NCBI RefSeq assembly: GCF_900009145.1
Contig: NZ_LN889782.1
Location: 755,503-819,502, forward strand
Length of the DNA: 64,000 nucleotides
Reading direction: 5' to 3'
DNA from: Planktothrix tepida PCC 9214
GTDB taxonomy: Bacteria > Cyanobacteriota > Cyanobacteriia > Cyanobacteriales > Microcoleaceae
The number at the start of each line of letters is the position of its first letter. Within the stretch, counting starts at the first letter, position 1. Under the pieces are notes generated by a model. It did no database searches, had not been told where the DNA came from, and was given only the letters and a program-made list of their open reading frames with translations. Positions 19,169 to 29,728 of this stretch are shown here, one piece after another. The position numbers were made by a program, and so were the translations under genes.

Positions 19169-20517
19169 AGTTTCAATCTAGCTTGTAAGTTGGCTGGAGC
19201 CAGATAGAGAACTGTTTTCTGATTTTTAGATTTAGCGGCTATTAATAAATCTTTATTCACTAATTTATTAAGATAGCTTCTGGCAGTATTTTCGGTGATC
19301 CCAAAATCGATGGCGACTTGTTTTGAAGTAAATTCTTTACCGGGTGTTCTGAATGCTTCTTTGAGGATTTCTAAATGACCTCTGCGTAAAGTTCTTGCAA
19401 TAGGACTTTTATCAATCCAATCCATAAATTCATAAAAATCTTGTTTTTTTCTGCTCATATACTCATACAATGATTTCACTGCTTTTTCTATGGTACTAAT
19501 CTGATTATAGAGAAAATAGGTGAGATCAAAATCATCAGTTTCAGTGTAAATAAAAGCTTGATCATAATCTCCACGTTTTTCTTGTATGAGTTTGCTAATC
19601 GAAACATATTGAAATAGCCAATAACCTGACCGCAGAATACTCCAATAGAAAATAGCTCTTGCCGTTCTACCATTACCATCCCCAAAAGGATGGATATATC
19701 CTATCATAAAATGTAAGATAATAGCCTTGATGATGGGATGAATAAAATTACTATAATCATTGGGAGCGGGATCATAATTTGCAAAATCACACAAATTTGT
19801 TAATCTAGCTTCGAGGGTTTTCCAGTCAGGAGGATAAAAAGTATTCTCATTGTATAAATTAGAAACAAAAATATTATTGTTTTTTCTAATTTCCCCTGGT
19901 GTTGCTTGATTTTCTATGGCTTCTTCTGTTGCAATTCTATGGAGTTCTAATATCAATTCTAGGGATAATTTCTCATCTTTTTTTTCAACCGCTTTTTTCA
20001 TCAATAAATAATTATTGAGGATCATCTGTTGAGATTTATCTTTAGGGGTGAGATTTTTTTCCAGCATTTCCTTTGCAACTTCACGAGTTGTTGAAGCTCC
20101 TTCAAGTTGAGAGGAAGTTATCGCTTCCTCTTGCATTAAACTTTTGACGAGATAAGGATTTTTGGGAGGAGAAGATCCGAGAATACTATTACTATTCTCT
20201 CGACTTCCCCCGGTCATTGTATCAATCCCATAGAGTTGAGCAAACAGTGAGTCTGGTACACAATAACTAAAGCAGCGATTGCCTTCAGCTTTTAATAATG
20301 GGAAGTTTTTAGTAATTGCTTTCCGTGCAATTTTAGTGGCTATCCATGCAGCTAATTCGTTGTCACCCGGCTTGACTCTCCATTTAAAATCATTCCAATG
20401 AAAATACCTTCCTTTGGAATCTGTTGCTCCATATTTTCCAAGTAACGGTAGAAATTTTTCGGCTTCAACCTCTTGTAATAGCAAAATGAGAGGCTTAGGA
20501 ACTCTAATTCTTGCCAT
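19165..20517 (-). CDS. Fic-family protein with C-terminal winged HTH
   Basis: 450 aa. The central Fic domain has the complete catalytic motif HPFGDGNGRTAR (HPFx[D/E]GNGRxxR), expected to transfer AMP or a related group from a nucleotide to a protein hydroxyl. N-terminal to it is SSQLEGA, which fits the autoinhibitory [S/T]xxxE[G/N] motif of class II Fic proteins. The C-terminus (about 385-445) is a winged HTH (FTSKQVAIDFGITENTARSYLNKLVNKDLL). No antitoxin gene is adjacent, consistent with built-in inhibition. Targets are unknown; a self-contained regulator or toxin-like enzyme are both possible. Confidence 0.9.
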   Translation of the reverse strand: MARIRVPKPLILLLQEVEAEKFLPLLGKYGATDSKGRYFHWNDFKWRVKPGDNELAAWIATKIARKAITKNFPLLKAEGNRCFSYCVPDSLFAQLYGIDTMTGGSRENSNSILGSSPPKNPYLVKSLMQEEAITSSQLEGASTTREVAKEMLEKNLTPKDKSQQMILNNYLLMKKAVEKKDEKLSLELILELHRIATEEAIENQATPGEIRKNNNIFVSNLYNENTFYPPDWKTLEARLTNLCDFANYDPAPNDYSNFIHPIIKAIILHFMIGYIHPFGDGNGRTARAIFYWSILRSGYWLFQYVSISKLIQEKRGDYDQAFIYTETDDFDLTYFLYNQISTIEKAVKSLYEYMSRKKQDFYEFMDWIDKSPIARTLRRGHLEILKEAFRTPGKEFTSKQVAIDFGITENTARSYLNKLVNKDLLIAAKSKNQKTVLYLAPANLQARLKL

Positions 20518-20572
20518 AGAGAGTATTTCTCACTCAATTCTATTCTTTTAGTTTATCTTATTTTAGTCAAAT

Positions 20573-21832
20573 TCATGAATCAGAAAATAAGGTTTTAAAG
20601 CTTTGGCGACGATATCGGGGCGAGTCGGGAGTAAAGTAACTCCACAGGGTTTCCCAATAGAAAAATGAGACTCCATCAAAACCGCGATCGCGCACAACTT
20701 TCATTTGTTTTTCTATTTGTTCCATTGGTACAGGATGGCGTAATGTTCCACTTAATAACCCAATAATTACCGGGACTTTCCGCCGTGCTATTTGTACAGA
20801 TTCATGGTCTAATTCTGAAATAAATTTAGTTATACTATCTCGATAAACTTGCAAAACAATATCATCCACTAATCCTTGATTGACCCAGGTTAACCAATCT
20901 TGTAAATACATTTCATAAGTATATTCGTAAGGGTTTGGAGATAAAGAAATCATACAATCGGGTTTAACTTCTTTAACATTTTTGACAATTCTTTGAACTA
21001 ACTCAGTAATTTTATCTGCTCTCCAATTTCGCCATTCTTGATTATAAGGATTGTTAGGGGGTAATTGATTATTATGTTCTTGTTTATAAAGTTGAATCGT
21101 ATACTCATCATAACCAAATTCAACAGGAAGACCAAAATGATCATCGAGTTGAATTCCATCAATATTATATTTCATTACAACTTCTAAAATTAAATCTTCA
21201 ATAAATTGTTGGACTCCAGGATGTAACGGATTTAACCAGACATTTTTAATGGTCATCCATTCTAAAATTTGATTGACAATCCAGTTTTTGATCTTGGTTT
21301 GATAGGAAACATCCTCCGAATTCCTGAAATGATTTAAGGCTTTTTCTCCTTTTTGAGTTTGAGCAAGCCAGTCAGGATGACGTTGAACAATCGCTGAGTT
21401 TTTAGGAGCCATAAATCCATATTCAAACCAAGGAATTACTTTTAATCCGTTTCGATGTCCTTCTGTAACAATTTTGGATAAAATATCTCCTCCTAATTGG
21501 GTTAAATTTAATAAGGAATCTTGTGAACGACCGATGACTCGTCTGGCGACTGCACTTTTATAAAATGTAACTCCTCGATTCCAAACAACGGGATAAATCG
21601 TATTAAATTTGAGGTCTGATAATTGATGTAAAGCACGATTCATTCCCCAAGGAAAAAATAAAACTCCACTGCTGACATTGGTTAACCAAACTCCTCTAAT
21701 TTCATTGGGTATAATTAAAATAGGTTGGGACGGTGCGGGCGGAATTAAAAGAGTGATCGCTACAATCAACGATAAAATAAAACTTGAGATTCTATAGATA
21801 GTTAATATGATTTTTTTTCTTAATTTTAGCAT
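20573..21832 (-). CDS. GH10-like (DUF187) exported glycosidase
   Basis: About 419 aa from the Met at 21832 (MLKLRKKIIL); the in-frame Met at 21865 adds eleven residues in front of a normal signal-anchor. Basic residues followed by a hydrophobic segment (ISSFILSLIVAITLLIP) predict export or anchoring. The catalytic region has the family pattern EIRGVWLTNVSSGVLF, FNTIYPVVWNRGVT, GLKVIPWFEYGFM, YNIDGIQLDDHFG and DIVLQVYRD, typical of the family-10-like glycosylhydrolases of cyanobacteria. Substrate unknown; peptidoglycan or sheath polysaccharide is likely from location. Probably monocistronic. Confidence 0.82.
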   Translation of the reverse strand: MLKLRKKIILTIYRISSFILSLIVAITLLIPPAPSQPILIIPNEIRGVWLTNVSSGVLFFPWGMNRALHQLSDLKFNTIYPVVWNRGVTFYKSAVARRVIGRSQDSLLNLTQLGGDILSKIVTEGHRNGLKVIPWFEYGFMAPKNSAIVQRHPDWLAQTQKGEKALNHFRNSEDVSYQTKIKNWIVNQILEWMTIKNVWLNPLHPGVQQFIEDLILEVVMKYNIDGIQLDDHFGLPVEFGYDEYTIQLYKQEHNNQLPPNNPYNQEWRNWRADKITELVQRIVKNVKEVKPDCMISLSPNPYEYTYEMYLQDWLTWVNQGLVDDIVLQVYRDSITKFISELDHESVQIARRKVPVIIGLLSGTLRHPVPMEQIEKQMKVVRDRGFDGVSFFYWETLWSYFTPDSPRYRRQSFKTLFSDS

Positions 21833-21941
21833 TATAAAAAAGTAAACACAAAGACACTCATACACAAAGAAAGAGAGAAGGATAGACGGTAAGGAAGAAA
21901 CTAGATTTTTAGTGTATCCGCAACCGAAACCCTAGATAATT

Positions 21942-23489
21942 TTAATATAATTTTTTCCATTGCTGATCAATATTTTGGGTTGTATCAATCGTGGTCAGAT
22001 AATTCTTTTCATAATCTGTAAAAGGTTGAGCTTTTGCTTGTTGAGAGGTTAATAAATCTACCGTTGCGTCAGCAATATCTCCCTGACGGTGTTGCAAACG
22101 ATCTTGTAAAATATCCATCGGTGCTGTACATTCAATAATTTGTAAGGGTAATTGATGAGTATTACAAGTTTCTATCACTTCTCCCCGTCGTTCTTGTTGA
22201 TCATATTTGGCATCTAAAATTACCCAAAATCCTTGTTTTGCTAATAATAATCCTAACTCTAATAATCGTTTATAAGTCTTTTCTGTCATTTCTGGGGTAT
22301 AGATTTCTTCTCCTCCTTTTTCATACAGGGGAACATTTGCTAAATGTTTTCGCACTGCATCAGAACGAATATGAATCGCATTTAATCGTTTTGATAATTT
22401 GCGGGCGGTTGTGCTTTTTCCAGACCCCGATAACCCGGACATCATCACCATTCCTCCTGAAGATCTGCGAGTATATTGCCATGCTAATTTATAATATTGA
22501 GTAGCTTCTTGTTTTGCTATTTCTTTTTGTTCTTCAGCAACGGCTGGATCATCTAAAATTAAAGAATTAACTTTGGCTCTAACATAAGCTTGACGAGTTA
22601 AATAAAAAGGTAATAATTGTAATCCTTCCCAATCTCCGGTTTGTTCAATATAAGTATTTAAAAATCGATTTCCTAAATCCGTCCGTCCTCGTCCTTCTAA
22701 ATCCATGACCACAAAAGCGACATCATAAATCACATCCACAAAGCGAAATTCTTGATTAAATTCAATCCGATCAAACAGTAAAATTTTATCCTGATAAATA
22801 CAAATATTTTTTAAATGCAAATCGCCATGACATTCTCGAATCCATCGGTTTTCAATCCGACTTTTAAAAATAGCGTCATGGGTTTCAAAAAAGTGATCTG
22901 TGTATTGTTTGGTTTGTTCATATTGTTCTTGAGTTTGACAACAGCCAATATATTTTTGTGTTTTTTGATAATTTCCATCAATGGAATGACGAATTTGAGC
23001 AATTTCTCCAAATTTGAGAATCTCATCATTCGTTGGACAACTTTGATGGAATTCAGCAACAACTTTTCCTAACTCTTCCATCTCGTTTGTTGTCAATTTA
23101 TCCTGTGCAAATAAATTGATCAATAAATCTTCTTCTGGAAACTGACGCATTTTTAAAGCATATTCAACAGCAGAGTTTTGATTATCCCCGAATTGAAAGC
23201 GATCGCCGATTTCTATAATCGGTACAACCTCTAAATACAATTCTGGTGCTTGTTGCTGGTTCATTTGTAATTCTTGTTCACAAAAATAGCGCCGTTTCTC
23301 TAAAGTTGAATAATCTAAAAACCCAAAATCGACTATTTTTTTAAGTTTATACACATACTCACCCGTTAACACAATAAAAGAAATATGTGTTTGTAAGAGT
23401 TGAATCGGTTCTTGTACCGGATGAAGGTAAAAATCCGGTTCTAACATTTGTTGAATCAGTCGAGGAAGTGCAGAGTCAGTCATATCCAT
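21942..23489 (-). CDS. Fusion of aminoglycoside-phosphotransferase-like kinase and AAA ATPase/kinase domain
   Basis: 515 aa with two nucleotide-binding modules. The N-terminal part (1 to about 330) is an APH/choline-kinase-like fold with CHGDLHLKNICIY (catalytic HxD) and ILLFDRIEF (Mg-binding Asp). The C-terminal part (about 345-515) has a Walker A GLSGSGKSTTARKL, HIRSDAVRKHLA and DAKYDQQERRGEVIE, resembling small-molecule kinases such as gluconate or shikimate kinase. This two-domain family is widespread but poorly characterised. Natural antibiotic resistance is unlikely. A second Met two codons in (23483) is an equal start candidate. Confidence 0.82.
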   Translation of the reverse strand: MDMTDSALPRLIQQMLEPDFYLHPVQEPIQLLQTHISFIVLTGEYVYKLKKIVDFGFLDYSTLEKRRYFCEQELQMNQQQAPELYLEVVPIIEIGDRFQFGDNQNSAVEYALKMRQFPEEDLLINLFAQDKLTTNEMEELGKVVAEFHQSCPTNDEILKFGEIAQIRHSIDGNYQKTQKYIGCCQTQEQYEQTKQYTDHFFETHDAIFKSRIENRWIRECHGDLHLKNICIYQDKILLFDRIEFNQEFRFVDVIYDVAFVVMDLEGRGRTDLGNRFLNTYIEQTGDWEGLQLLPFYLTRQAYVRAKVNSLILDDPAVAEEQKEIAKQEATQYYKLAWQYTRRSSGGMVMMSGLSGSGKSTTARKLSKRLNAIHIRSDAVRKHLANVPLYEKGGEEIYTPEMTEKTYKRLLELGLLLAKQGFWVILDAKYDQQERRGEVIETCNTHQLPLQIIECTAPMDILQDRLQHRQGDIADATVDLLTSQQAKAQPFTDYEKNYLTTIDTTQNIDQQWKKLY

Positions 23490-23659
23490 ACCGGAAAGAT
23501 AAAAATGAATTCAATCAAGCTGAGAACAAGTCATGGGTTTAGGGTTATTTTTATTATCTCTTGAGAAAAAGCCAATTCCAATCACTTGAAAATAAAAGTA
23601 ACAAAAGATTTGATATGATCAACAATTGAATTGTTCAAGCCGTTTTATACAAAGAGTCA

Positions 23660-24661
23660 ATGACAGAACCCAAACCCTTTAATGTCTTTGGTGTTGGAAA
23701 TGCCCTCCTCGATATTTTGGCATTAGTTGAGGATAATTTTATTCAAACCCATGACCTCAACCGAGGATCAATGACCCTGATGGATACAATCAAACAGGGG
23801 AAATTATTACAACAATTGGAAACCCATCCCTTAGAATTACGTTGTGGAGGTTCCGCCGCTAATACCATGATGGCGATCGCCCAAAGTGGCGGGACGGGAA
23901 TTTATTCGGGTAAAGTCAGTGCGGATACCAATGGCGAATTTTATCAACAGGATATGGTCGCGGCTGGAATTCAATTTGAAATTGAACCCGCCGACACCAC
24001 CCAAGGGCCAACGGGAACCTGTTTAGTCTTAACAACCCCTGACGCAGAACGCACCATGTGTACTAATTTGGGGGTTTCTACAACTTTATCGGTTACGGAT
24101 ATCAATGTTGATCATTTGAGTCAGTGTCAATACAGTTATATTGAAGGCTATTTGTGGGATGCACCCCAACCTCGAAAAGCCAGTATTGAAACCATGGAAC
24201 AGTCGAAACGCCTGGGGGTAAAAGTGGCGTTTACTTTCTCCGATATGTTTTTAGTTGAACGGTTTGGAGATGATTTCCGTAGCGTTTTAACAGAGTATTG
24301 TGATGTTTTATTTTGCAATGCAGATGAGGTGCGTCACTTCTGCGGTAACGAAGATTTAGAGGTTTGTGCCCGTCAGTTAGGAGAAAAAGTTAATCTAGTT
24401 TTCATTACCAATAGTAATAAAGGCTGTTTAGTTGTTGAAAACCAAAGTTTAATTCAGGTTCCAGGGTTCCCGGTTAAACCTGTTGATACCGTTGGGGCGG
24501 GAGATGCTTTTGCTGGTGGGGTATTATATGGACTCACCAATGGTTTAACCACCCCACAAGCCGCCCGTTGGGGAAATTATCTCGGTTCTCAAATCGTTCA
24601 AATTCATGGCCCCCGTTTAAGCGAATCTCAACAAGATAAATTAGCAACAATTATTAATTAG
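23660..24661 (+). CDS. PfkB-family sugar/adenosine kinase
   Basis: 333-aa ribokinase-fold enzyme. N-terminal FGVGNALLDILALVED and LRCGGSAANTMMAIAQSGG are the first PfkB signature; VDTVGAGDAFAGGVLYGLT is the second, with the catalytic Asp in GAGD. The N-terminal pattern resembles adenosine kinases more than fructokinases. If it is an adenosine kinase it forms AMP from adenosine and ATP. Context supports that: purA and an adenosine-deaminase-like gene lie within 4 kb. Other PfkB sugars cannot be excluded. Confidence 0.82.
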   Translation: MTEPKPFNVFGVGNALLDILALVEDNFIQTHDLNRGSMTLMDTIKQGKLLQQLETHPLELRCGGSAANTMMAIAQSGGTGIYSGKVSADTNGEFYQQDMVAAGIQFEIEPADTTQGPTGTCLVLTTPDAERTMCTNLGVSTTLSVTDINVDHLSQCQYSYIEGYLWDAPQPRKASIETMEQSKRLGVKVAFTFSDMFLVERFGDDFRSVLTEYCDVLFCNADEVRHFCGNEDLEVCARQLGEKVNLVFITNSNKGCLVVENQSLIQVPGFPVKPVDTVGAGDAFAGGVLYGLTNGLTTPQAARWGNYLGSQIVQIHGPRLSESQQDKLATIIN

Positions 24662-24729
24662 ACTGCGAAGTGCGGGGTGCGGAGCGTAAGGTTTCAGGTG
24701 TCAGGCTTCAGATGTAGGGTTTCAATGAT

Positions 24730-24785
24730 TTCTCCCTCTCCCCTGCTTCCCCTGCTTTCCCTACTTCCCCTGCTCCCCCAGTTCC
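24730..24785. repeat. Short tandem repeat, tcccctgct family
   Basis: Runs of tcccctgct/ttcccctgct units between the PfkB gene and rplY, preceded by a related gtttcaggtgtcaggcttcagg tract at about 24690. Typical cyanobacterial short tandem repeat; no gene is seen in it. Confidence 0.6.
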
Positions 24786-24793
24786 CGATATTC

Positions 24794-25381
24794 TTAACCT
24801 TCGACGCTGCTTTCTTCCTCACCCCGTTCAGGATGAATAATACTAACAACGACTTGCTCTGCATCCCCTGTAGCTGTGACTCCCGCAGGTAAATTGAGTT
24901 CTCTAATGTGCAGGGCTTGACCTTGATGTAAACCTGTGACGTCCACATCAATGCGATCAGGAATGCTACCCGGTTCGCAGTCTACTTCCAATTCAGAAAG
25001 AACAACATCTAACAAACCGCCTTCTAATTTCACCCCAACCGCTTCACCAACGAAATGCAGAGGAATAGAAACGGTTAAACTATCTTGTTGAGCAACGGAG
25101 AAAAAGCTCAGGTGATAGGGAAATCCTTTCCAAGGATGTTTTTGAACTTCTCTGAGCAGGGTTTTACCACTCCAAGACAGTTCAGGAACGTTCAGTTGAA
25201 TTAAAGTATGGTTAACAACATTCCGTTTGAGCAGGGTTTCTACAGTTTTCGCGGGAATCGTAATGTTAATAGATTCAGTACCTTGATGACCATACAGCAC
25301 CGCCGGAACTAATCCTTGACGACGCAAAGCATTGGGTTTAGAGCCTTCTGGCCGTTTTTGACCTTCAATTGTAATTTCCAT
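24794..25381 (-). CDS. rplY: 50S ribosomal protein L25 / Ctc type
   Basis: 195 aa, the long CTC form of L25. It has an N-terminal 5S-rRNA-binding beta-barrel ([53 protein letters not shown]) and a C-terminal beta domain ([36 protein letters not shown]). It ends in an acidic tail rich in Glu (RGEEESS). It binds 5S rRNA in the large subunit. It is downstream of purA on the same strand with a palindromic repeat between them, so co-transcription is uncertain. Confidence 0.95.
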   Translation of the reverse strand: MEITIEGQKRPEGSKPNALRRQGLVPAVLYGHQGTESINITIPAKTVETLLKRNVVNHTLIQLNVPELSWSGKTLLREVQKHPWKGFPYHLSFFSVAQQDSLTVSIPLHFVGEAVGVKLEGGLLDVVLSELEVDCEPGSIPDRIDVDVTGLHQGQALHIRELNLPAGVTATGDAEQVVVSIIHPERGEEESSVEG

Positions 25382-25534
25382 GACGTTGATTGCGCTTAGG
25401 GTTAAACACTTAAAATTTTTTAGCCAAACTCTGATTATACCAAAATCATGACGTTGTAGCTCAGATCTTGGATTTTGATTGCATAGATCATTCGGATATA
25501 AACACCATCTCCACGCCTAGGCACTAAACCATTG

Positions 25535-25567
25535 AACGTAGCATGGGTTGGCATCCCAAGCTACGTT
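25535..25567. repeat. Dispersed palindrome between purA and rplY
   Basis: Inverted repeat aacgtagc (25535-25542) / gctacgtt (25560-25567), with an inner tggg/ccca pair. It resembles the cyanobacterial repeat family with a ttgggatgcc core. It may also form a 3' stem for the purA transcript, but no T-run follows on that strand. Confidence 0.6.
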
Positions 25568-25613
25568 TTAAAGAGAAGAAATATGACAACGAAAAGACTG
25601 GATACAATCCCTT

Positions 25614-27403
<1,790 letters not shown>

Positions 27404-28432
27404 ATGCCGTTACACGCTGAGTTACATCGCCATTTAGGGGGTTCTGTTGTACCGCGTATTCTGTGGCGGTATTTTGAACGTCATAACCCTCAGTTAACCC
27501 AAGGGTTTGTTGAATATGAACGGTTTGAAGATTTTTATACCAAACCCCGCAATACCTTAGATGAATATTTAGAACTGCATACAATGGTTGAAAGTGTGCA
27601 GACCGTTGAAACCCTGCCTTATTTTATTTATCGGTTGATGCGGGGTGCTTATACTTTTGAAAATTTGGCGTATTTAGAATTGCGCTATACACCTTATTTA
27701 CGAACACCGGAACATCTCAACCAGTCCCAACGAATTGATTGTATGGCTGAAATTGTGGAAGTCGTGGGAAAAGCGAGTCAAAGTAGTGATACTCCCATTA
27801 TTACCAGCCAAATTTTATGTATGCACACTCGACTTCCATTAGAAGTTAACCGGGCAATTATTGATTTAGCAGCACAAATACCTCAATATGTTTGTGCAAT
27901 CGATATTGCTGGAGGGGATAATCATTATGCTGAACGGTTGGATGAGTTTATTAACTTGTACCAATATGCCTTATCCTTGGGATTAAAAACCACCGGACAT
28001 TTATATGAAACCCCAGAAGGTTGTTATCCCGAATTATTGCCCTATTTAATGCGAATTGGTCATGGCATTCAAATTCCGTTATTACATCCTGAATTATTAC
28101 CGGAATTAGCTCGACAACAGCAATGTTTAGAAGTTTGTCCCACGACCTATATTAAAACGGGTACTCTCAAGGATATTCAGCAACTAAAAATTGTCTTTGA
28201 ACGCTGTTTTGATGCCGGAGTTGATATTGCCATTTGTACTGATAATGCCGGGTTACATAACGTGCGTTTACCCTTTGAATACGAGAATTTATTAACCCTT
28301 GATATTCTAGGGTTTGAAGAATTACAAGCCTGTCAACAAGCCGCCTTTCGTCATGCCTTTGCATGGCCCCATGAAAACCCCCCCGCACACATTCTCAATG
28401 GTTTATTAAAACCTGAACCTGCAATGGTTTAA
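27404..28432 (+). CDS. Adenosine-deaminase-like amidohydrolase
   Basis: 342 aa from the ATG at 27404. It begins MPLHAELHRHLGGSV, the metal-binding HxH region of the adenosine/AMP deaminase family. Later landmarks are AIDIAGGDN, KTTGHLYETPEG (third metal His; canonical form HAGE) and ICTDNAGLHNV (canonical form NTDDP). In the last motif the second Asp is Asn, so the substrate may not be adenosine. The 17-residue extension to 27353 lies before the metal motif and is probably untranslated. Neighbouring purA and the PfkB kinase fit purine salvage. Confidence 0.75.
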   Translation: MPLHAELHRHLGGSVVPRILWRYFERHNPQLTQGFVEYERFEDFYTKPRNTLDEYLELHTMVESVQTVETLPYFIYRLMRGAYTFENLAYLELRYTPYLRTPEHLNQSQRIDCMAEIVEVVGKASQSSDTPIITSQILCMHTRLPLEVNRAIIDLAAQIPQYVCAIDIAGGDNHYAERLDEFINLYQYALSLGLKTTGHLYETPEGCYPELLPYLMRIGHGIQIPLLHPELLPELARQQQCLEVCPTTYIKTGTLKDIQQLKIVFERCFDAGVDIAICTDNAGLHNVRLPFEYENLLTLDILGFEELQACQQAAFRHAFAWPHENPPAHILNGLLKPEPAMV

Positions 28433-28480
28433 ATCATGGGAAACAGCGAGCAGTTGATTTATTCTCCTGTCTCCTGTCTC

Positions 28481-28686
28481 CTAACTTTTTAATAATTTCG
28501 GTTTTTTCGCTTTTTCTAATAGCGGTTTTAAACCCTGAGCAACTCGTTCCCCTAAAAGTTGATGTCCAGCAGCATTCGGATGAATAAAATCTTCCTGTCG
28601 GTATTATAGCCACTGGCAATACTATCTCCTAAAACAATAATTTTGTCTCCAACTCCCGCCTCAAGATTTTTAACTGTTTCAATAGC
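28481..28686 (-). pseudogene. GDSL/SGNH esterase deletion remnant
   Basis: On the minus strand one frame reads KIIVLGDSIASGYN, block I of GDSL esterases with its catalytic Ser. After a frame change at about 28595 it reads EDFIHPNAAGHQLLGERVAQGLKPLLEK and stops at 28481, which is the C-terminal block V with the Asp-x-x-His pair. Everything between these blocks, normally over 100 residues, is missing, and the 5' end abuts the stop of the anti-sigma gene. It is a TesA/arylesterase-type gene collapsed by an internal deletion. Confidence 0.75.
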
Positions 28687-29124
28687 TTAAAAATTCTTAA
28701 TAATTAATAAACAGTTACGTCCATCTTCACCCTGTTCATAACTTAAATAATCGGCAATATCGTACATTAATTTCAAACCCCTTCCCCCTCCCTTTATCTC
28801 CGTATTCCTTGAGGGATCATTCATCTCCTTGAGAATGTCTTTGATTTTATCAAGTAAATCAAAAGGTTCGCCAAAATCCCAAATCCGAATTTCAATTTGT
28901 TGTTCTAAAACAGTCACTTCTAAATCAATATATAGATCCTCAGAACGTCCTTTATGAGCATGACGAACTGCATTTGTAAATCCCTCTGCTAAAGCTAACT
29001 GACAGCGTATCCAAACAGATTGAGGAATAAAGGACTGATACAGTTGCTCAAACCATGACAAGACTTTAGTGAGGAACACTAAACTAGACGGAACTTGAAG
29101 TTGAGTCGTTTGGGGCAGTGGCAA
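28687..29124 (-). CDS. RsbW-type anti-sigma/serine kinase ATPase
   Basis: 145-aa GHKL-type ATPase. The N box ALAEGFTNAVRHAHKG (Glu/Asn), the G1-like IRIWDFGEPFDL and the G2-like GGGRGLKLMYDIADYL are visible. This composition is that of RsbW/SpoIIAB-like switch kinases, which bind a sigma factor or other target and phosphorylate a STAS antagonist. A receiver-PP2C phosphatase (29729) and a STAS protein (30953) lie nearby, completing a partner-switching set. No sigma factor gene is adjacent, so the final target is unknown. Confidence 0.85.
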   Translation of the reverse strand: MPLPQTTQLQVPSSLVFLTKVLSWFEQLYQSFIPQSVWIRCQLALAEGFTNAVRHAHKGRSEDLYIDLEVTVLEQQIEIRIWDFGEPFDLLDKIKDILKEMNDPSRNTEIKGGGRGLKLMYDIADYLSYEQGEDGRNCLLIIKNF

Positions 29125-29728
29125 TGGTTTTGAATCCTCTTATTCAATCACAATTAAGTTTGACTGATTCCCTAAATCCTTAACTGCATTAGGGATTGAG
29201 AATGATAACAAGTGGGCTAACTTCATCATAATACAACAAAAGTTTGCACAGGAGGGCAGCTAATTTAACCTCAGAGGTAGCCAGTTCGTTACAGCGTTTT
29301 ATCCCCCTCGAATAAGTCATTGCCTCTGGAGTCCTCCAATAGTTTACTGCATTTTTGAGTGGTTTTCTAGTCTTTCTGAACCGCGATTGTGCTAGATCAA
29401 GTAAAATATTGGAGATGGGATAACACAACCTGTGAAATTTCATAAAAATCAACCGCTAAAGGAGTGAAAACACACTCCTCGCTAATCAGGCTGAAAGCGC
29501 GTAGATCAGGGCTAATATGACATAAAATTACTTCTCTAACATGAAAAGGAATTAATCGTAACTTTTATGGGATGAACTTTATGAATCTTAAATATTAACT
29601 GAACAAAACCTTGAATTCCGTCAATTTCAAGTTCAGGCAATCCTCTAATTAGACTATACTCAAAGACAGCAAAGTCTTAACTTGGCCTTGATTACCCTCA
29701 TCTGGTGTACCAACGTACCTCAACGCTC
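29125..29728. other. Divergent spacer, about 600 bp
   Basis: Separates the anti-sigma kinase from the PP2C gene. An 87-codon minus-strand frame (29189-29452) shows no recognisable domain, membrane segment or start signal and is not called. No repeat is obvious. Promoters of both switch genes must lie here. Confidence 0.4.

Noticed and set aside
28434-28619. 61-aa frame antisense within the GDSL remnant region
   Set aside because: It is a mixed frame through the pseudogene and the ctcctgtctcctgt repeat, not a gene.
29189-29452. 87-aa minus-strand reading frame in the anti-sigma/PP2C spacer
   Set aside because: No domain, membrane pattern, start signal or link to neighbours; composition gives no support for coding.
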